From Pseudoselenomonas ruminantium (GTDB lineage Bacteria > Bacillota > Negativicutes > Selenomonadales > Selenomonadaceae), in the NCBI RefSeq assembly GCF_900104055.1, contig NZ_FNJQ01000010.1, forward strand, positions 17,059 to 81,058: a DNA stretch of 64,000 bases, in the 5' to 3' direction. Shown piece by piece: positions 44,601 through 54,705 of the stretch (positions within the stretch are counted from its first letter, which is position 1; each line of letters begins with the position of its first letter). The notes below the pieces were generated by a model. That model was not told the origin of the DNA. It was given only the letters and a program-made list of their open reading frames with translations, and made no database searches. A program made the translations under genes and the position numbers.

Positions 44601-45687
44601 GGATGCTTTTGTCTTTGATCTGCAGCTTTTTGCCGGAGATGACAAGACGGAAGAACCAACGGCCAAGAAGCGGGCTGACGCGAAGAAAAAAGGGCAGGTA
44701 GGCCGTAGTACGGATATGAACGCAGCCTTTGTGCTGTTGATGGGCTTTACCATCCTGAGGATACTTTGGGAGTCTATATATCAAAAGATTGCGGCTTATG
44801 CCACGTATATATTCACGCATCTGAATCAGCCGGTGGATACGGAAAATATCCTGCGCATCGTTATTGGTATCATCGAACTTTTGGCCCAGACGGCACTGCC
44901 TATCATGATTGCGATCATGTTCATTGGCCTAGCTGTAAACCTTTATCAGGTGGGGCTGAATTTCAATACAGAGGCGATTGGTTTCAAACCGGAAAAATTG
45001 AATCCCATCAACGGCTTTGGCCGTATTTTTTCCAAACGCTCATTGATGGAGCTGGCCAAATCTCTGATGAAAATTGCAATTATTGGTTTTTTCCTTTATG
45101 ATTTTTTATCGGATCATCTGATGGAGATGCCACAGTTCATCTATTTCGATTTACCTACCAGTTTGGCTCAGATAGCGGATATCATCTTCAAGATGGCCTT
45201 TGAGGTGGTAGGTGTCATCATGATTGTGGGGTTCATCGATTATGCCTACCAGAAATGGCAGACCACGCAGGACCTCAAGATGTCCAAGCAGGAAGTGAAG
45301 GACGAGGCGAAACAGTCGGAAGGTGATCCCCAGATCAAGGGCAAGATCAAACAAAAACAGCGGCAGATGGCCATGGCCCGCATGATGCAGGAAGTTCCCA
45401 AGGCAGATGTTATCGTGACCAACCCGACACATTTTGCGGTGGCACTGAAATACGACAAGAGTATGCCAGCGCCGCAGATCGTAGCGAAAGGGCAGGATTT
45501 AGTGGCCAGACGCATCAAGGAGCTGGCTGCAGAAAACAAGGTTCCCATCGTGGAGAACAAGCCTTTGGCCCGGGCCCTGTATGCCAGTGTGGAGGTAGGG
45601 GAGCTGGTCCCTGCAGAACTTTATCAGGCTGTAGCTGAAGTCCTGGCTTATGTATATCGTCTGAAGAATCGCCGCCGCAGGGCATGA
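44563..45687 (+). CDS. flhB: Flagellar export switch protein FlhB
   Basis: Switches export specificity from hook to filament. The N-terminal FVFDLQLFAGDDKTEEPTAK is typical, so translation must start shortly before it. In-frame starts are ATG 44542, 44554, 44563 and TTG 44578, all inside fliR and without a good ribosome binding site. Coupling with fliR is likely and the exact start is uncertain. Four membrane helices precede the autocleaving motif NPTH near residue 286. About 374 residues. Confidence 0.93.
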   Translation: MEISPLRWKPYARDAFVFDLQLFAGDDKTEEPTAKKRADAKKKGQVGRSTDMNAAFVLLMGFTILRILWESIYQKIAAYATYIFTHLNQPVDTENILRIVIGIIELLAQTALPIMIAIMFIGLAVNLYQVGLNFNTEAIGFKPEKLNPINGFGRIFSKRSLMELAKSLMKIAIIGFFLYDFLSDHLMEMPQFIYFDLPTSLAQIADIIFKMAFEVVGVIMIVGFIDYAYQKWQTTQDLKMSKQEVKDEAKQSEGDPQIKGKIKQKQRQMAMARMMQEVPKADVIVTNPTHFAVALKYDKSMPAPQIVAKGQDLVARRIKELAAENKVPIVENKPLARALYASVEVGELVPAELYQAVAEVLAYVYRLKNRRRRA

Positions 45688-45708
45688 GTTTTTTGAAGGA
45701 GAGGCATT

Positions 45709-47796
45709 ATGGCTGCACAACAGGCAGCTGCACCTGCCGCCTCGGTGGGCAAGGGCAGTTTTGTTCAAAAATACAGCGATGTCATGCTGGCTGTCGCCAT
45801 CGTAACCATCGTTGTCATGATGATTATCCCGTTGCCGACCTTGCTGCTGGATATGCTGATCTGTCTGAATATCACGATCGCATTGTTGCTGGTGATGTCG
45901 GTAATCTACAACAAGGAAGCTTTGGACTTATCGATATTCCCTTCTATCCTGTTGATCACCACCTTATTCCGGCTGGCGCTCAACATTTCTTCCACCCGTC
46001 TTATCCTGCTGGATGGTTATGCGGGTGAAGTGATCACGGCTTTCGGTAACTTCGTTGTCGGTGGTAATCCCGTTGTCGGATTTATCATGTTCATCATCCT
46101 GGTAGCCATCAACTTTATCGTCATCACCAAAGGTTCGGAACGTGTGGCTGAAGTATCGGCCCGTTTCACCTTGGATGCTATGCCCGGTAAGCAGATGTCC
46201 ATCGATGCGGACCTCAATCAGGGGGCCATCACGGATGCAGAAGCCAAAGTCCGCCGTGAAAAGATTCAGCACGAAGCAGATTTCTTCGGGGCTATGGACG
46301 GTGCTTCAAAGTTCGTCAAGGGCGATGCCATCGCGGCAATCATCATCATGCTCATCAACATCGCCGGCGGCTTTGTCATCGGTATGGTGCAGCGCAATCT
46401 GGAAGCCCTGCAGGCCCTGCAGACCTATACACTCCTGACCGTGGGTGAAGGCCTGGTAGGCCAGATCCCGGCACTGTTGATTTCGACTGCTACGGGTCTT
46501 ATCGTTACCCGTGCCGGTGCAGAAGGCAACCTGGGCAGCGACATCACGAAGCAGTTATTCCATAATGATCGCATCTTCTTTATCCTTTGCGGTGTACTGC
46601 TCTTCTTTGCGATGGTCCCAGGTTTGCCGGGCGTGCCGTTTACGGCACTGTCCATTGGCTGCTTCCTGATTGGCCGGGCGCTCAAGCAGTCTACGGAAGT
46701 CAAGACCGAAGTCCAGCAGGAAGAAAAGAAGGTGCAGGAAAAGCGCAAGGCGACAACACCGGAGAATATCGTTTCCCTGCTGCAGGTTGATCCGATGGAA
46801 CTGGAGATCGGCTATTCACTGATTCCTTTGGTGGATACGGGGCAGGGCGGTGATCTCCTCGACCGTATCGTCATGATCCGCCGTCAATGCGCTTTGGAAT
46901 TGGGCCTTGTCGTGCCCACCATCCGTATCCGCGATAATATCCAGATCAAGCCCAATGCCTATATCATCAAGCTCAAGGGCATTGAAATCGCTAAGGGCGA
47001 GCTCATGCTGGATCATTATCTGGCCATGAATTCCGGTACGGTCTTTGAGGAAGTGCCGGGGATTGAGACGACGGAGCCTGCCTTTGGCCTGCCTGCCTTA
47101 TGGATTCCCGAAAGTGAGCGTGAGCAGGCAGAGCTCAATGGTTACACCGTGGTTGATGCGGTGTCCGTGCTGGCCACACATCTTACGGAGGTCATCAAGC
47201 AGCATGCTGATGAAATCCTGGGCCGTCAGGAAACCCAGAACCTTATCGACAATCTCAAGAAATCCAATCAGGCGCTGGTGGACGAGGTGGTACCGGATCT
47301 TCTCAGCGTGGGCGAGATTCAGAAGGTACTGGCCAATCTCCTGCGGGAGCGCATTTCCATCCGCGATATGAGCACGATACTGGAGGTGCTGGCCGATTAT
47401 GCCCGGGCGACCAAGGACACGGAGATTCTCACCGAGTACGTCCGTCATGCCATGGCGCGTCATATCACGCAGATGAATGTCCAGAATGGGACACTTCCCT
47501 GTATCACGCTGGATCCGGCTCTTGAGAACCGCATTGCCGGTGGTGTCCAGCGCACGGAACATGGCTCTTATGTGAGCATCGATCCGGATTCCATGCAAAG
47601 ACTGGTTACGGCACTCAATACCGAGCTGCCGAAACTTACCAATATGGGCTATCAGCCAATCGTGCTGACCAGCCCGGCTGTACGCCTGTACTTCCGTAAA
47701 CTGGTGGAACGCTCCGTGCCGGGACTCATTATCCTGTCCCATGCGGAGATTGAGCAGAGCGTAGAGATACAGATTCTTGGGGTGGTGAAGATTTAA
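45709..47796 (+). CDS. flhA: Flagellar export gate protein FlhA
   Basis: Large gate component, 695 residues. Eight membrane helices in the first 330 residues; the family loop VVTIRK-like RFTLDAMPGKQMSIDADLNQ and GAITDAEAKVRREKIQHEAD lie between them. The cytoplasmic half binds FliJ and chaperones. The start follows AAGGAGAGG. It is 1 base before flhF. Confidence 0.96.
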   Translation: MAAQQAAAPAASVGKGSFVQKYSDVMLAVAIVTIVVMMIIPLPTLLLDMLICLNITIALLLVMSVIYNKEALDLSIFPSILLITTLFRLALNISSTRLILLDGYAGEVITAFGNFVVGGNPVVGFIMFIILVAINFIVITKGSERVAEVSARFTLDAMPGKQMSIDADLNQGAITDAEAKVRREKIQHEADFFGAMDGASKFVKGDAIAAIIIMLINIAGGFVIGMVQRNLEALQALQTYTLLTVGEGLVGQIPALLISTATGLIVTRAGAEGNLGSDITKQLFHNDRIFFILCGVLLFFAMVPGLPGVPFTALSIGCFLIGRALKQSTEVKTEVQQEEKKVQEKRKATTPENIVSLLQVDPMELEIGYSLIPLVDTGQGGDLLDRIVMIRRQCALELGLVVPTIRIRDNIQIKPNAYIIKLKGIEIAKGELMLDHYLAMNSGTVFEEVPGIETTEPAFGLPALWIPESEREQAELNGYTVVDAVSVLATHLTEVIKQHADEILGRQETQNLIDNLKKSNQALVDEVVPDLLSVGEIQKVLANLLRERISIRDMSTILEVLADYARATKDTEILTEYVRHAMARHITQMNVQNGTLPCITLDPALENRIAGGVQRTEHGSYVSIDPDSMQRLVTALNTELPKLTNMGYQPIVLTSPAVRLYFRKLVERSVPGLIILSHAEIEQSVEIQILGVVKI

Positions 47797-47797
47797 G

Positions 47798-49207
47798 TTG
47801 CAGATAAAAGTAGTGAAGGCTTCCACGATGAAGGAAGCCATGGAGCAAGTTAAAGATGAATTGGGCCGTGATGCCGTGATATTGCACACGAAGAAATACC
47901 ATGAGGGCGGCTTTATGGGGTATAAGGGCAAGGAAGTGGTGGAAGTTACTGCCGCTATCGAGGAAAATGCCCCGGAAGGCCAGCTGAAATCCAGAGCGCG
48001 CCGCAGCCTGCCCGGTGAAGGTGAACGGCAGGCCATAAGTGGCAGCAAGCTGGATGTGGTATCCAAGGCAGCACCGCTGCCCAATACGATTCTCTCGCAG
48101 TACAAGACCAATGGCACGGAAACCGGTGTGCGCATGGCAGAAGCGCCTATTGCGGCGCCGGATTTCCAGCCGCTGATCCCGGATGGCGCCGGCGTAAAAA
48201 CGGCAGCACAGGCCAGGGTATTGACCACGGAAACAATTGACGAAGCAACAAATGCCAACATAGCCAGACAAAAGGAAGATGAAGAAGTGATTGCCGCAAA
48301 TGATATGCACCCTGTAATGCAGCCTGTGATGATGTCCAATCCGGAAGATGCAGAAAAGATCCAGAAGCTTGAGGCCGAACTGGCCCAGATGAAAACCTTG
48401 CTGACGCAGGTCATGAGCAAGGACCAGCCACAGGATGAAGTGTCCCTGCAGGAAGCCCTGCGCCGTCAGGAAGTCGATGAGGAAATACTGAAGGATATGG
48501 CAGCCAAGACGGCGGCCGGGGATATGCTGATGGACTCTTTGGATAGACGGGCACCGGAAGTAGTAGCCGGCTATCTGGAGAATAAGCTCAACTTTGCCGA
48601 GGGAATCAAACTCAACAAGCATGGTGTACGCATTGTGGCACTTATCGGTGCTACCGGTGTAGGCAAGACCACGACTTTAGCTAAGATTGCCGCCCGCTTT
48701 GTCCTGGAAAAGAATATCCGGGCAGCACTTATCACGGCAGATACTTATCGTATTTCGGCGGTGGAGCAGCTCAAGACCTATTCTGATATCATCGGCCTGC
48801 CGCTGGAAATCGTCTATTCCCCGGATGAACTGAAGGTAGCTATCCACAAGCACCGGGACAAGGACCTGATCCTTATCGATACTGCCGGCCGCAGCCAGCA
48901 CAATGAATATCAGATGAAGGAATTGCAGGATTTCCTGGCGGTGGATTCCCGGATTGAGAAACATCTGGTCATGAGTGCTACGACCAAGAATCGGGATGTG
49001 GCCGATATCCTGCAGAAATTTTCCGTCTGTGAGCCCAACCGGGTTATCTTCACCAAGACAGATGAAACCAGCAGTTTAGGCATGATTGTCAATCTCCTTG
49101 CCGACAAGGATATTGCCCTGTCATTCATGACGAATGGACAGAGCGTGCCCGATGATATCGTGCCGGCCACTGCTGATAAATTAGCCGCATTGTTGTTGAG
49201 GGAATAA
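47798..49207 (+). CDS. flhF: Flagellar placement GTPase FlhF
   Basis: SRP-family GTPase that sets flagellar position. TTG start with GGGGTGGTGAAG upstream. 469 residues: N-terminal basic region with AVILHTKKYHEGGFMGYKGK, a variable linker to about 200, the N domain, then the G domain with GATGVGKTTTLAKIAARF near 284, LIDTAGRSQHN and TKTDETSSLG. flhG follows after 1 base. Confidence 0.95.
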   Translation: MQIKVVKASTMKEAMEQVKDELGRDAVILHTKKYHEGGFMGYKGKEVVEVTAAIEENAPEGQLKSRARRSLPGEGERQAISGSKLDVVSKAAPLPNTILSQYKTNGTETGVRMAEAPIAAPDFQPLIPDGAGVKTAAQARVLTTETIDEATNANIARQKEDEEVIAANDMHPVMQPVMMSNPEDAEKIQKLEAELAQMKTLLTQVMSKDQPQDEVSLQEALRRQEVDEEILKDMAAKTAAGDMLMDSLDRRAPEVVAGYLENKLNFAEGIKLNKHGVRIVALIGATGVGKTTTLAKIAARFVLEKNIRAALITADTYRISAVEQLKTYSDIIGLPLEIVYSPDELKVAIHKHRDKDLILIDTAGRSQHNEYQMKELQDFLAVDSRIEKHLVMSATTKNRDVADILQKFSVCEPNRVIFTKTDETSSLGMIVNLLADKDIALSFMTNGQSVPDDIVPATADKLAALLLRE

Positions 49208-49208
49208 T

Positions 49209-50108
49209 ATGGTAGATCAGGCAGCAAGACTGCGTCAATTAGTGGATAAAAGCGAATACGAAGTGCAGCCCGCAGCGCCTGCCAGGAATCTTTCCCTTTC
49301 AGCGATGGGGCCAAGGGTGATTGCGATTACCAGCGGCAAGGGTGGTGTCGGCAAAACCAATATTGCGGTGAATCTGGCCATTGCCTTAGGGCAGGCCGGG
49401 CAGAGAGTACTGGTCATCGATGCTGACCTGGGCATGGCCAACGTGGATGTGGTGCTGGGCAGCATGTCGAAGAAGCACTTGCTGAATTTGCTGGAACGGG
49501 ATACAGAACTCGAGGACGTCATAATGAATGGTCCCTATGGCGTTACGTATATATCGGGTGGCTCCGGCATAGAGAAAGCAGCGGATTTCACTTATGAGGA
49601 ACGGCAGCGTCTGATGCAGAAACTCACCGCCTGCGGGCAGATGGCCGACGTCATCCTGATTGATACCGGTGCTGGGCTGGGCAAGAATGTCATGGACTTC
49701 ATCCTGGCAGCTGATGAGGTGCTCTTGGTGACGACACCGGAACCCACAGCCCTCACCGATGCTTATGCGGTGCTGAAAGCTTACAGCATGTATGCAGCGC
49801 AGAAAAATATAAAATTGCTGGTGAACCGGGTATATGATGAGGCGGAAAGCAGGGAAGTGGTGCTCAAGCTGCAGCATACATCCCAACGCTTTTTGAATAT
49901 GAACATCGATTGCCTGGGATATGTCTTTGAAGATAGCGCGGTGATGAAAGCCGTGCGCCAGCAGCAGCCGTTTTTGGCTGCACAGCCCCATTCCGTGGCT
50001 TCCCGCTGCATACAAGGATTGGTGAACAGTATCCTTTATGGCAGCAAAATGACGGTCAAGCGTGGCTGGAAAGGATTTTTAAGGCAAATATTTAATTTTG
50101 CGCATTAA
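49209..50108 (+). CDS. flhG: Flagellar number ATPase FlhG (MinD-like)
   Basis: ParA/MinD-type ATPase that activates FlhF and limits flagellar number. Deviant Walker A KGGVGKTN is near 43-50; IDADLGMANVDVVLGSMSKK follows, then DVILIDTGAGLGKNV. N-terminal DQAARLRQLVDK is the FlhF-activating helix. 299 residues. It ends in a basic, amphipathic C-terminus for membrane binding. Confidence 0.93.
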   Translation: MVDQAARLRQLVDKSEYEVQPAAPARNLSLSAMGPRVIAITSGKGGVGKTNIAVNLAIALGQAGQRVLVIDADLGMANVDVVLGSMSKKHLLNLLERDTELEDVIMNGPYGVTYISGGSGIEKAADFTYEERQRLMQKLTACGQMADVILIDTGAGLGKNVMDFILAADEVLLVTTPEPTALTDAYAVLKAYSMYAAQKNIKLLVNRVYDEAESREVVLKLQHTSQRFLNMNIDCLGYVFEDSAVMKAVRQQQPFLAAQPHSVASRCIQGLVNSILYGSKMTVKRGWKGFLRQIFNFAH

Positions 50109-50126
50109 ACATGGAGGAACTTGATT

Positions 50127-50810
50127 ATGGCAGGCGAATTAGTAAAGGCAAAAGAAAACTTAAAAATTGGCCAACGCGTCGAGTTCTATGTGGAAGCCGA
50201 CGATACCCGCTATAAAAGCCGCATTGAGGATATCACCGATGATATTCTGGAAGTAGCTATGCCTATGACCAGAAAAGGTGTGCCGGTCATTCCCCAGCAG
50301 GGCGAGAAACTCTATGGTGTAGCCGTGGGAAATCAATGCCGGTTCCGCTTTTTTACGGTTTTCAAGGGCATGGGCAAGAAGGATGACCGCATTCCCATTT
50401 GGTATATCACCAAGCCCAAGAAGATGGAACGCTTCCAAAATCGTGAGTTTGTGCGCGTCAGAGTCAATATGTCGGCGAAAGTGCGGCTGGTGGATGAGGA
50501 TGGGACCATTCATGCCAAGGAGATTGTGCCCATCTATGATTTGAGTGGCAGCGGTATCTGCCTGATTTTTGACCATCAGGTATCCGTGCCTGCCAGTCTG
50601 GGACTGGAGCTGAATGGCATTCCTGGTGCCGGCAATATTGATGTCCTGTGCCGTGTGGTCCGTTGTGAAGAAGTGGAACGTGCGGATGAGTCGGTGGTCT
50701 ACCATGTGGGGGCTGCTTTTCAGCATTTGCCCCGGGCTGTCGTCAATCAGATTGTCCGCTATCTGTTCTCGGTGCAGCGGGCAAGCATTGCAAAAGGTTT
50801 GAAAGAATAA
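50127..50810 (+). CDS. YcgR-type PilZ c-di-GMP receptor
   Basis: Flagellar brake-like protein. ATG 50127 is chosen as GGAGG is 9 bases upstream; TTG 50121 is too close. N-terminal PilZN-like domain about 1-100; PilZ domain about 100-220 with RxxxR in NREFVRVRV and the DLSGSGI binding loop. 227 residues. Its place inside the flagellar operon, between flhG and cheB, fits direct motor control by c-di-GMP, as with Bacillus YpfA/MotI. Confidence 0.9.
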   Translation: MAGELVKAKENLKIGQRVEFYVEADDTRYKSRIEDITDDILEVAMPMTRKGVPVIPQQGEKLYGVAVGNQCRFRFFTVFKGMGKKDDRIPIWYITKPKKMERFQNREFVRVRVNMSAKVRLVDEDGTIHAKEIVPIYDLSGSGICLIFDHQVSVPASLGLELNGIPGAGNIDVLCRVVRCEEVERADESVVYHVGAAFQHLPRAVVNQIVRYLFSVQRASIAKGLKE

Positions 50811-50861
50811 GTTAAAATATTCAGATGTTAGGGGAGCCGGATAGTAAAAGAGGTGAGCGGG

Positions 50862-52094
50862 ATGATACGTGTCTTGATCGCTGATGATTCTGCATTCATG
50901 CGCAAGATCCTGACGGACTTTTTCAATAAGCAGCCGGATTTTGAAGTAGCAGGTGCGGCGATAAATGGCAAGGAAGCAATCAACAAGGTGATGGAGCTCA
51001 GTCCGGACCTGGTGACTATGGATGTGAATATGCCGGTCATGGATGGTCTTAATGCCCTGGCAGTTATCATGGAGAAACAGCCTACCCCGGTGGTAATGCT
51101 CAGCAGTCTTACCCAGCAGGGAACAGAGGCCACTGTGCGGGCATTGAGCCTGGGAGCGGTGGACTTTATCAGCAAGGCTGGCGGCAGCATTTCCAAACTC
51201 GATGCGATTGAGGATGAGCTGCTGGAAAAATGCCGCAATGCGGCCAGGGCCAAGGTACGCAGGATGCCTTATACTCCACAGAAAAAACTGGCATCTTTGA
51301 CTACTCCGGGAACCTCCACACCACCGGTGATGAAACGGGTGGAATTGCCTCAGCGTCAAGGGTTGAAACTTGGCGGGACGGCATCCGTAACACCGTCGCA
51401 AAATTCAGGCAGTCCCTTTGGCGTGAAGCGGTCCAATCCCATAATCCTGCAGGCACGCGGCAAGCCGCAGCCGCCGGCAGCCAACAAGGTAACGCCGGTG
51501 GCGATGGGCAGTATAGGTAATGGCGCCAGGAAGCTGGTAGCCATCGGCACTTCAACCGGCGGTCCGCAGGCTTTACAGCAGGTGATAACCCGCCTGCCGG
51601 GAAATCTGCCCTGCGGGGTGGTGGTGGTGCAACATATGCCGGCAGGTTTTACCAAGGCTTTGGCTGACAGGCTGGATACGATCTCGCAGGTTTCCGTGAA
51701 GGAGGCCGAAGATGGGGATGTGATCAAGCCTGGGTGGGTGTATATCGCTCCCGGCAGTCACCATCTGCGGGTGCAGGAAGACGGCAGCAGCCGCAAGATC
51801 GTTCTGGGACAGGATCCTCCTGTGGGCAATCACCGTCCTGCTGTGAATGTCATGTATGATTCTGTGGCAGGCATTGGCAGGAATCTGGTGGCGGTCATCA
51901 TGACCGGCATGGGCTGTGATGGCTGTGAAGGAATGAAGAAGATCAAGGCGGCGGGCGGCTACAGTATTGCGCAGGATGAACCGACATGTGTAGTCTACGG
52001 TATGCCCAAGGCCGTGGTGGATGCGGGGCTGGCTGATGAGGTGAAACCCGTGGAAAGCATAGCTCAGGCAATCGTCGAGGCTGTAAAGAGATAA
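50862..52094 (+). CDS. cheB: Chemotaxis methylesterase CheB
   Basis: Removes methyl groups from receptors when phosphorylated. ATG 50862 is used, with AGAGGTG 6 bases upstream; GTG 50853 is less likely. Receiver domain 1-120 with Asp54 in VTMDVNMPVMDG; a proline-rich linker; the esterase domain from about 220 with the serine in AIGTSTGGPQAL, the histidine in VVQHMPAGFTKA, and the aspartate in MTGMGCDG. 410 residues. CheR is not in the window. Confidence 0.95.
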   Translation: MIRVLIADDSAFMRKILTDFFNKQPDFEVAGAAINGKEAINKVMELSPDLVTMDVNMPVMDGLNALAVIMEKQPTPVVMLSSLTQQGTEATVRALSLGAVDFISKAGGSISKLDAIEDELLEKCRNAARAKVRRMPYTPQKKLASLTTPGTSTPPVMKRVELPQRQGLKLGGTASVTPSQNSGSPFGVKRSNPIILQARGKPQPPAANKVTPVAMGSIGNGARKLVAIGTSTGGPQALQQVITRLPGNLPCGVVVVQHMPAGFTKALADRLDTISQVSVKEAEDGDVIKPGWVYIAPGSHHLRVQEDGSSRKIVLGQDPPVGNHRPAVNVMYDSVAGIGRNLVAVIMTGMGCDGCEGMKKIKAAGGYSIAQDEPTCVVYGMPKAVVDAGLADEVKPVESIAQAIVEAVKR

Positions 52095-52115
52095 AAGGAT
52101 ATAGGGGGAATACAA

Positions 52116-54209
52116 ATGGATACCAATCAGTATATGGATATGTTTTTGGATGAATCTCACGAGCATTTACAGTCTTTGAATGAAGGCCTTCTAAGCTTGG
52201 AGGAGAATCCTGAAGACATCTCGGTGGTAAATGATATTTTCCGCAATGCACACACCCTGAAGGGCATGTCGGCAACCATGGGATATAATAAGATTGCCGA
52301 ACTGACGCATGAGATGGAAGATGTCCTGGACCTGATCCGCAAGGAACAACTGAAACTGGATGAAGATATTATTGATACGCTGTTCAAATGCCTGGACTCT
52401 TTGGAACAGATGATCGACAGCGTTGCCGGCGGCGATTCGGAAGATGTGGTGGATGTCAGCGATCTCGTGACGAAGCTCAGCTCCATCTCCAAAGGAGAAC
52501 CGGCTCCCGCAGCTGCTGCGCCAGCCGCTCCTGCGGCAGAAGCTGCACCAGCGGCAGGCGCTGCACCGGCACCAGTAGCTGCCAGCATACCACTCAGCGA
52601 TACGGATATCAGCATGCTGCGTCAGGCAAAAGAGGGAGGCATGATTGGTGTTCATATTCAGGTAACCCTGTCGGAAACCTGTCTGCTGAAATCAGCCCGC
52701 TCTTATATGGTCATGAATGCGCTGGATGAATTGGGCGACGTGATCAAATCCGTGCCGCCGGCAGAGGACCTGGAACAGGAAAAATTCGAGCACAGCTTCG
52801 ATGTACTGATGGTTACCGGCGCCGACAAAAAAGCCGTGGAAGATGCATTGAGCACGATTTCCGAAATCGAGAAGATCGTAGTGGAAGTGGTCGATCCGGA
52901 TAAACCGGCAGAAGCAGCACCTGCTCCGGCAGCTGCCCCCGCCGCAGCAGCACCCGCAGCTCCGGCCCCTGCAGCTCCAGCACCCAAGCCTGCTGCACCG
53001 AAACCGGCAGCAAAACCGGCTGCGGCCAAACCTGCGGCAGCTGCCGCCAAGAAAGGGCATCAGAGCCAGTCGGTACGTGTGGATATCGATAAGCTCGATA
53101 CCCTGATGAACCTCATGGGCGAGCTGGTTATCAACAAGGTACGTCTGGAACAGATCGGCCAGGCCCATCGTTTGGGAGAATTGACAGAGACTTTGGAACA
53201 GATGGACCGGGTTACCACGGACCTGCAGAACATTGTCATGAAGGTCCGCATGGTGCCGGTAAGTGCAGTATTCAACCGCTTCCCGCGCATGGTCCGCGAC
53301 GTATCCAAGGAACTGAATAAAGAGATCAACCTGACCATCGAAGGTGAGGAAACAGAACTCGACCGTACCGTTATCGATGAGATCGGCGATCCCATCATGC
53401 ATTTATTGCGCAACTCACTGGACCATGGCGTTGAGCACCCGGATGACCGTGAAGCCAAGGGCAAACCCCGTACTGGTGAAGTCGGCCTGATTGCCCGTCA
53501 CGAAGGCAACAACGTGGTCATCATGGTTACTGACGACGGCAGCGGCATCGATGCCAACAAGATCCGCAAAAAGGCCATTGAAAAGGGCATGATCTCGCAG
53601 GAAGATGCCGACAAGCTCGATGATGCCGATGCAGTACGTTTGATCTTCCTGCCGGGCTTCTCCACTGCTGAGCAGATCACGGATATCTCCGGCCGCGGCG
53701 TAGGCATGGACGTGGTGCGCAGCAAGATTGAATCCCTGTCCGGTCATGTGGACGTAGAGACCAAGATTGACGAAGGTTCCGTCTTCAAGATTAAACTGCC
53801 GCTGACGCTGGCCATCATCCAGGCCATGCTGGTCAAGGTACAGGAAGAAATCTATGCGATTCCGCTGGGATCCATCGACAGTACCATCAACATCCAGCCC
53901 ACGGATATCAAGACCGTGCGCAACCGTGAAGTCATCGTTCTGCGCGGTGAGATCATCCCCATCATCCGCATGGAAGAAACCCTGCAGATTCCACATGTGA
54001 AGGATTCGGACGAGATTTTCGTCGTAGTTGTACATGCCGGCGAAGCCAAAGCTGGTATCGTAGTAGACAATCTGATCGGCCAGCAGGAAATCGTTATCAA
54101 GACGTTGGGCAACCTCTTCACCGGTCTCAAGATGTTCTCCGGTGCTACGGTGCTGGGCGATGGCCGTGTGGCCCTGATTCTCGATGTAGCTACGATGATG
54201 CAGCAGTAA
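52116..54209 (+). CDS. cheA: Chemotaxis histidine kinase CheA
   Basis: Kinase that passes phosphate to CheY and CheB. 697 residues. P1: His46 in RNAHTLKGMSATMG. P2: about 165-265. Two alanine/proline-rich linkers flank P2; the second (about 270-310) also has lysines. P3 dimer helices from about 325; P4 has the N box MHLLRNSLDHGVEHP, G1 VTDDGSGID and GRGVGMDVVRSKI. P5 is CheW-like. Start follows AGGGGG. 13 bases before cheW. Confidence 0.96.
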   Translation: MDTNQYMDMFLDESHEHLQSLNEGLLSLEENPEDISVVNDIFRNAHTLKGMSATMGYNKIAELTHEMEDVLDLIRKEQLKLDEDIIDTLFKCLDSLEQMIDSVAGGDSEDVVDVSDLVTKLSSISKGEPAPAAAAPAAPAAEAAPAAGAAPAPVAASIPLSDTDISMLRQAKEGGMIGVHIQVTLSETCLLKSARSYMVMNALDELGDVIKSVPPAEDLEQEKFEHSFDVLMVTGADKKAVEDALSTISEIEKIVVEVVDPDKPAEAAPAPAAAPAAAAPAAPAPAAPAPKPAAPKPAAKPAAAKPAAAAAKKGHQSQSVRVDIDKLDTLMNLMGELVINKVRLEQIGQAHRLGELTETLEQMDRVTTDLQNIVMKVRMVPVSAVFNRFPRMVRDVSKELNKEINLTIEGEETELDRTVIDEIGDPIMHLLRNSLDHGVEHPDDREAKGKPRTGEVGLIARHEGNNVVIMVTDDGSGIDANKIRKKAIEKGMISQEDADKLDDADAVRLIFLPGFSTAEQITDISGRGVGMDVVRSKIESLSGHVDVETKIDEGSVFKIKLPLTLAIIQAMLVKVQEEIYAIPLGSIDSTINIQPTDIKTVRNREVIVLRGEIIPIIRMEETLQIPHVKDSDEIFVVVVHAGEAKAGIVVDNLIGQQEIVIKTLGNLFTGLKMFSGATVLGDGRVALILDVATMMQQ

Positions 54210-54222
54210 GGAGGCAGCAACC

Positions 54223-54684
54223 ATGGCAAACGAAGAAAACAAACAGAATGATGAAGTGCAGGTCGTGGCGTTCAAGCTTCGCGACGAAGAATACGGCGTC
54301 AGCATCCTGAATGTACAGGAAATCCGCAATATGACGGATATCACCCGCGTTCCCTTTGCTGCTGATTTCATAAAGGGAGTAATCAACCTTCGCGGCTCGG
54401 TCCTGCCGGTCATCGACTTGAAGAAACGGCTCGGTCTGGCAGAAACTCCCTATACGGAAAATACCCGCATTGTCACTGTGACGATCGACGAGCTTCATGT
54501 CGGGATGCTCGTGGATGCCGTGACGGAAGTCCTGACCATTGGCAGCAAGACGGTGGATACCAAGAAAGCTACCAATGACCGCAGCGGTTCCCGTTTCCTC
54601 AATGGCATTGGCAATGTGGATGGCAGACTCATCATCATGCTCAATCTGGAAGAAATCATTGGTGCAACTGGCGATGGCAAGTAA
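54223..54684 (+). CDS. cheW: Chemotaxis coupling protein CheW
   Basis: Links receptors to CheA. 153 residues in the two-lobe beta fold, with VVAFKLRDEEYGVSILNVQE, GVINLRGSVLPVIDLKKRLG and DEL-type VTIDELHVGMLVDAVTEVL. Start follows AAGGAGG. Confidence 0.95.
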   Translation: MANEENKQNDEVQVVAFKLRDEEYGVSILNVQEIRNMTDITRVPFAADFIKGVINLRGSVLPVIDLKKRLGLAETPYTENTRIVTVTIDELHVGMLVDAVTEVLTIGSKTVDTKKATNDRSGSRFLNGIGNVDGRLIIMLNLEEIIGATGDGK

Positions 54685-54705
54685 TCGAAAAACGAGGTGT
54701 CGACT

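Noticed and set aside
52500..53060. Alanine/proline coding repeats in cheA as a DNA tandem repeat element
   Set aside because: The frame is intact and the pattern is explained by a protein linker; no exact long DNA unit is repeated.
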